Assembly (NCBI GenBank): GCA_016721925.1
Contig: JADKHE010000013.1
Location: 310,001 to 374,000, forward strand
Length of the DNA: 64,000 nucleotides
DNA from: Candidatus Skiveiella danica
GTDB lineage: Bacteria > Pseudomonadota > Gammaproteobacteria > Burkholderiales > Burkholderiaceae_C
Reading direction: 5' to 3'
The translations under genes and the position numbers were made by a program. A model generated the notes under the pieces. That model saw only the letters and a list, made by a program, of their open reading frames with translations, ran no database searches and was not told the DNA's origin. This document shows positions 63,979 to 64,000 of the stretch, in pieces. How positions within the stretch are numbered: the stretch's first letter is position 1; each line of letters starts with the position of its first letter.

Positions 63979-64000
63979 CCTCGCCTGGATCCTGCTCGGC
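63968..64000 (+). CDS. lapB: LapB (YciM) N-terminus, cut by the window end
   Basis: ATG 63968, overlapping the lapA end by 11 bases, begins MDFDLAWILLG, the start of the N-terminal membrane anchor of LapB. The gene continues beyond the window. The call rests on this short sequence and on its position after lapA. Confidence 0.7.
   Translation, partial: MDFDLAWILLG

Overview
The window looks like a chromosomal segment of a high-GC betaproteobacterium, most likely Comamonadaceae (Burkholderiales). The evidence is the right-hand housekeeping block (ssrA with tag ANDERFALAA, gph, ubiG, ompA, gyrA, pheA, tyrA, fused aroA-cmk, rpsA, ihfB, lapA, start of lapB) and the Bug-type solute receptor. This is inference from gene content and protein sequence; no database search was run.

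Layout. (1) 1-9.0 kb: mobile-element DNA. A minus-strand phage-like DNA metabolism module encodes a broken Sak4-like ATPase, a probable ssDNA-binding protein, a helicase, a zinc-ribbon protein, a Cas4-like nuclease and a TOPRIM primase/helicase. A BrnT/XRE toxin-antitoxin pair sits inside it. Its left side carries a dense cluster of CAGTTGG dyads, and its right side is cut by the C-terminal half of a serine recombinase. (2) 9.4-39 kb: a catabolic block bracketed by two related, truncated, oppositely oriented tyrosine recombinases. It holds a P450 system (P450, ferredoxin, reductase), two PcaHG-type intradiol dioxygenases, an HpaB/HpaC-type two-component monooxygenase, small NIPSNAP-type proteins, a complete branched-chain-type ABC importer, two CaiB CoA-transferase plus citryl-CoA-lyase-like pairs, an acyl-CoA ligase, a hot-dog thioesterase, and MarR, AraC and IclR regulators. 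A TRAP transporter deletion scar and an IS630 remnant mark past rearrangement. A glycine riboswitch precedes a DadA-like oxidase and a second amino-acid-type binding protein. (3) 39.3-50.5 kb: a cyclohexanecarboxylate (ali/bad-type) operon divergent from a BadR-like MarR gene, ending in glutaryl-CoA dehydrogenase and ETF. (4) 50.9-64 kb: ssrA and the housekeeping genes.

How it works together. The central block appears to encode uptake of an aromatic acid, its O-demethylation or hydroxylation (P450, HpaBC), intradiol ring cleavage, CoA activation, and retro-Claisen cleavage by citrate-synthase-fold enzymes. The usual protocatechuate follow-up genes (pcaB, pcaC, pcaD, pcaIJ) are not present, so this may be an undescribed lower pathway. 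The 39-50 kb block takes cyclohexanecarboxylate through its CoA ester, ring dehydrogenation, hydration, oxidation and hydrolytic ring opening to pimeloyl-CoA, and then through glutaryl-CoA.

Quality caution. Three genes (P450, acyl-CoA ligase, aroA-cmk) each carry a one-base frameshift in a short G/C run. Because aroA-cmk should be essential, sequencing error in homopolymers is a serious possibility for all three.
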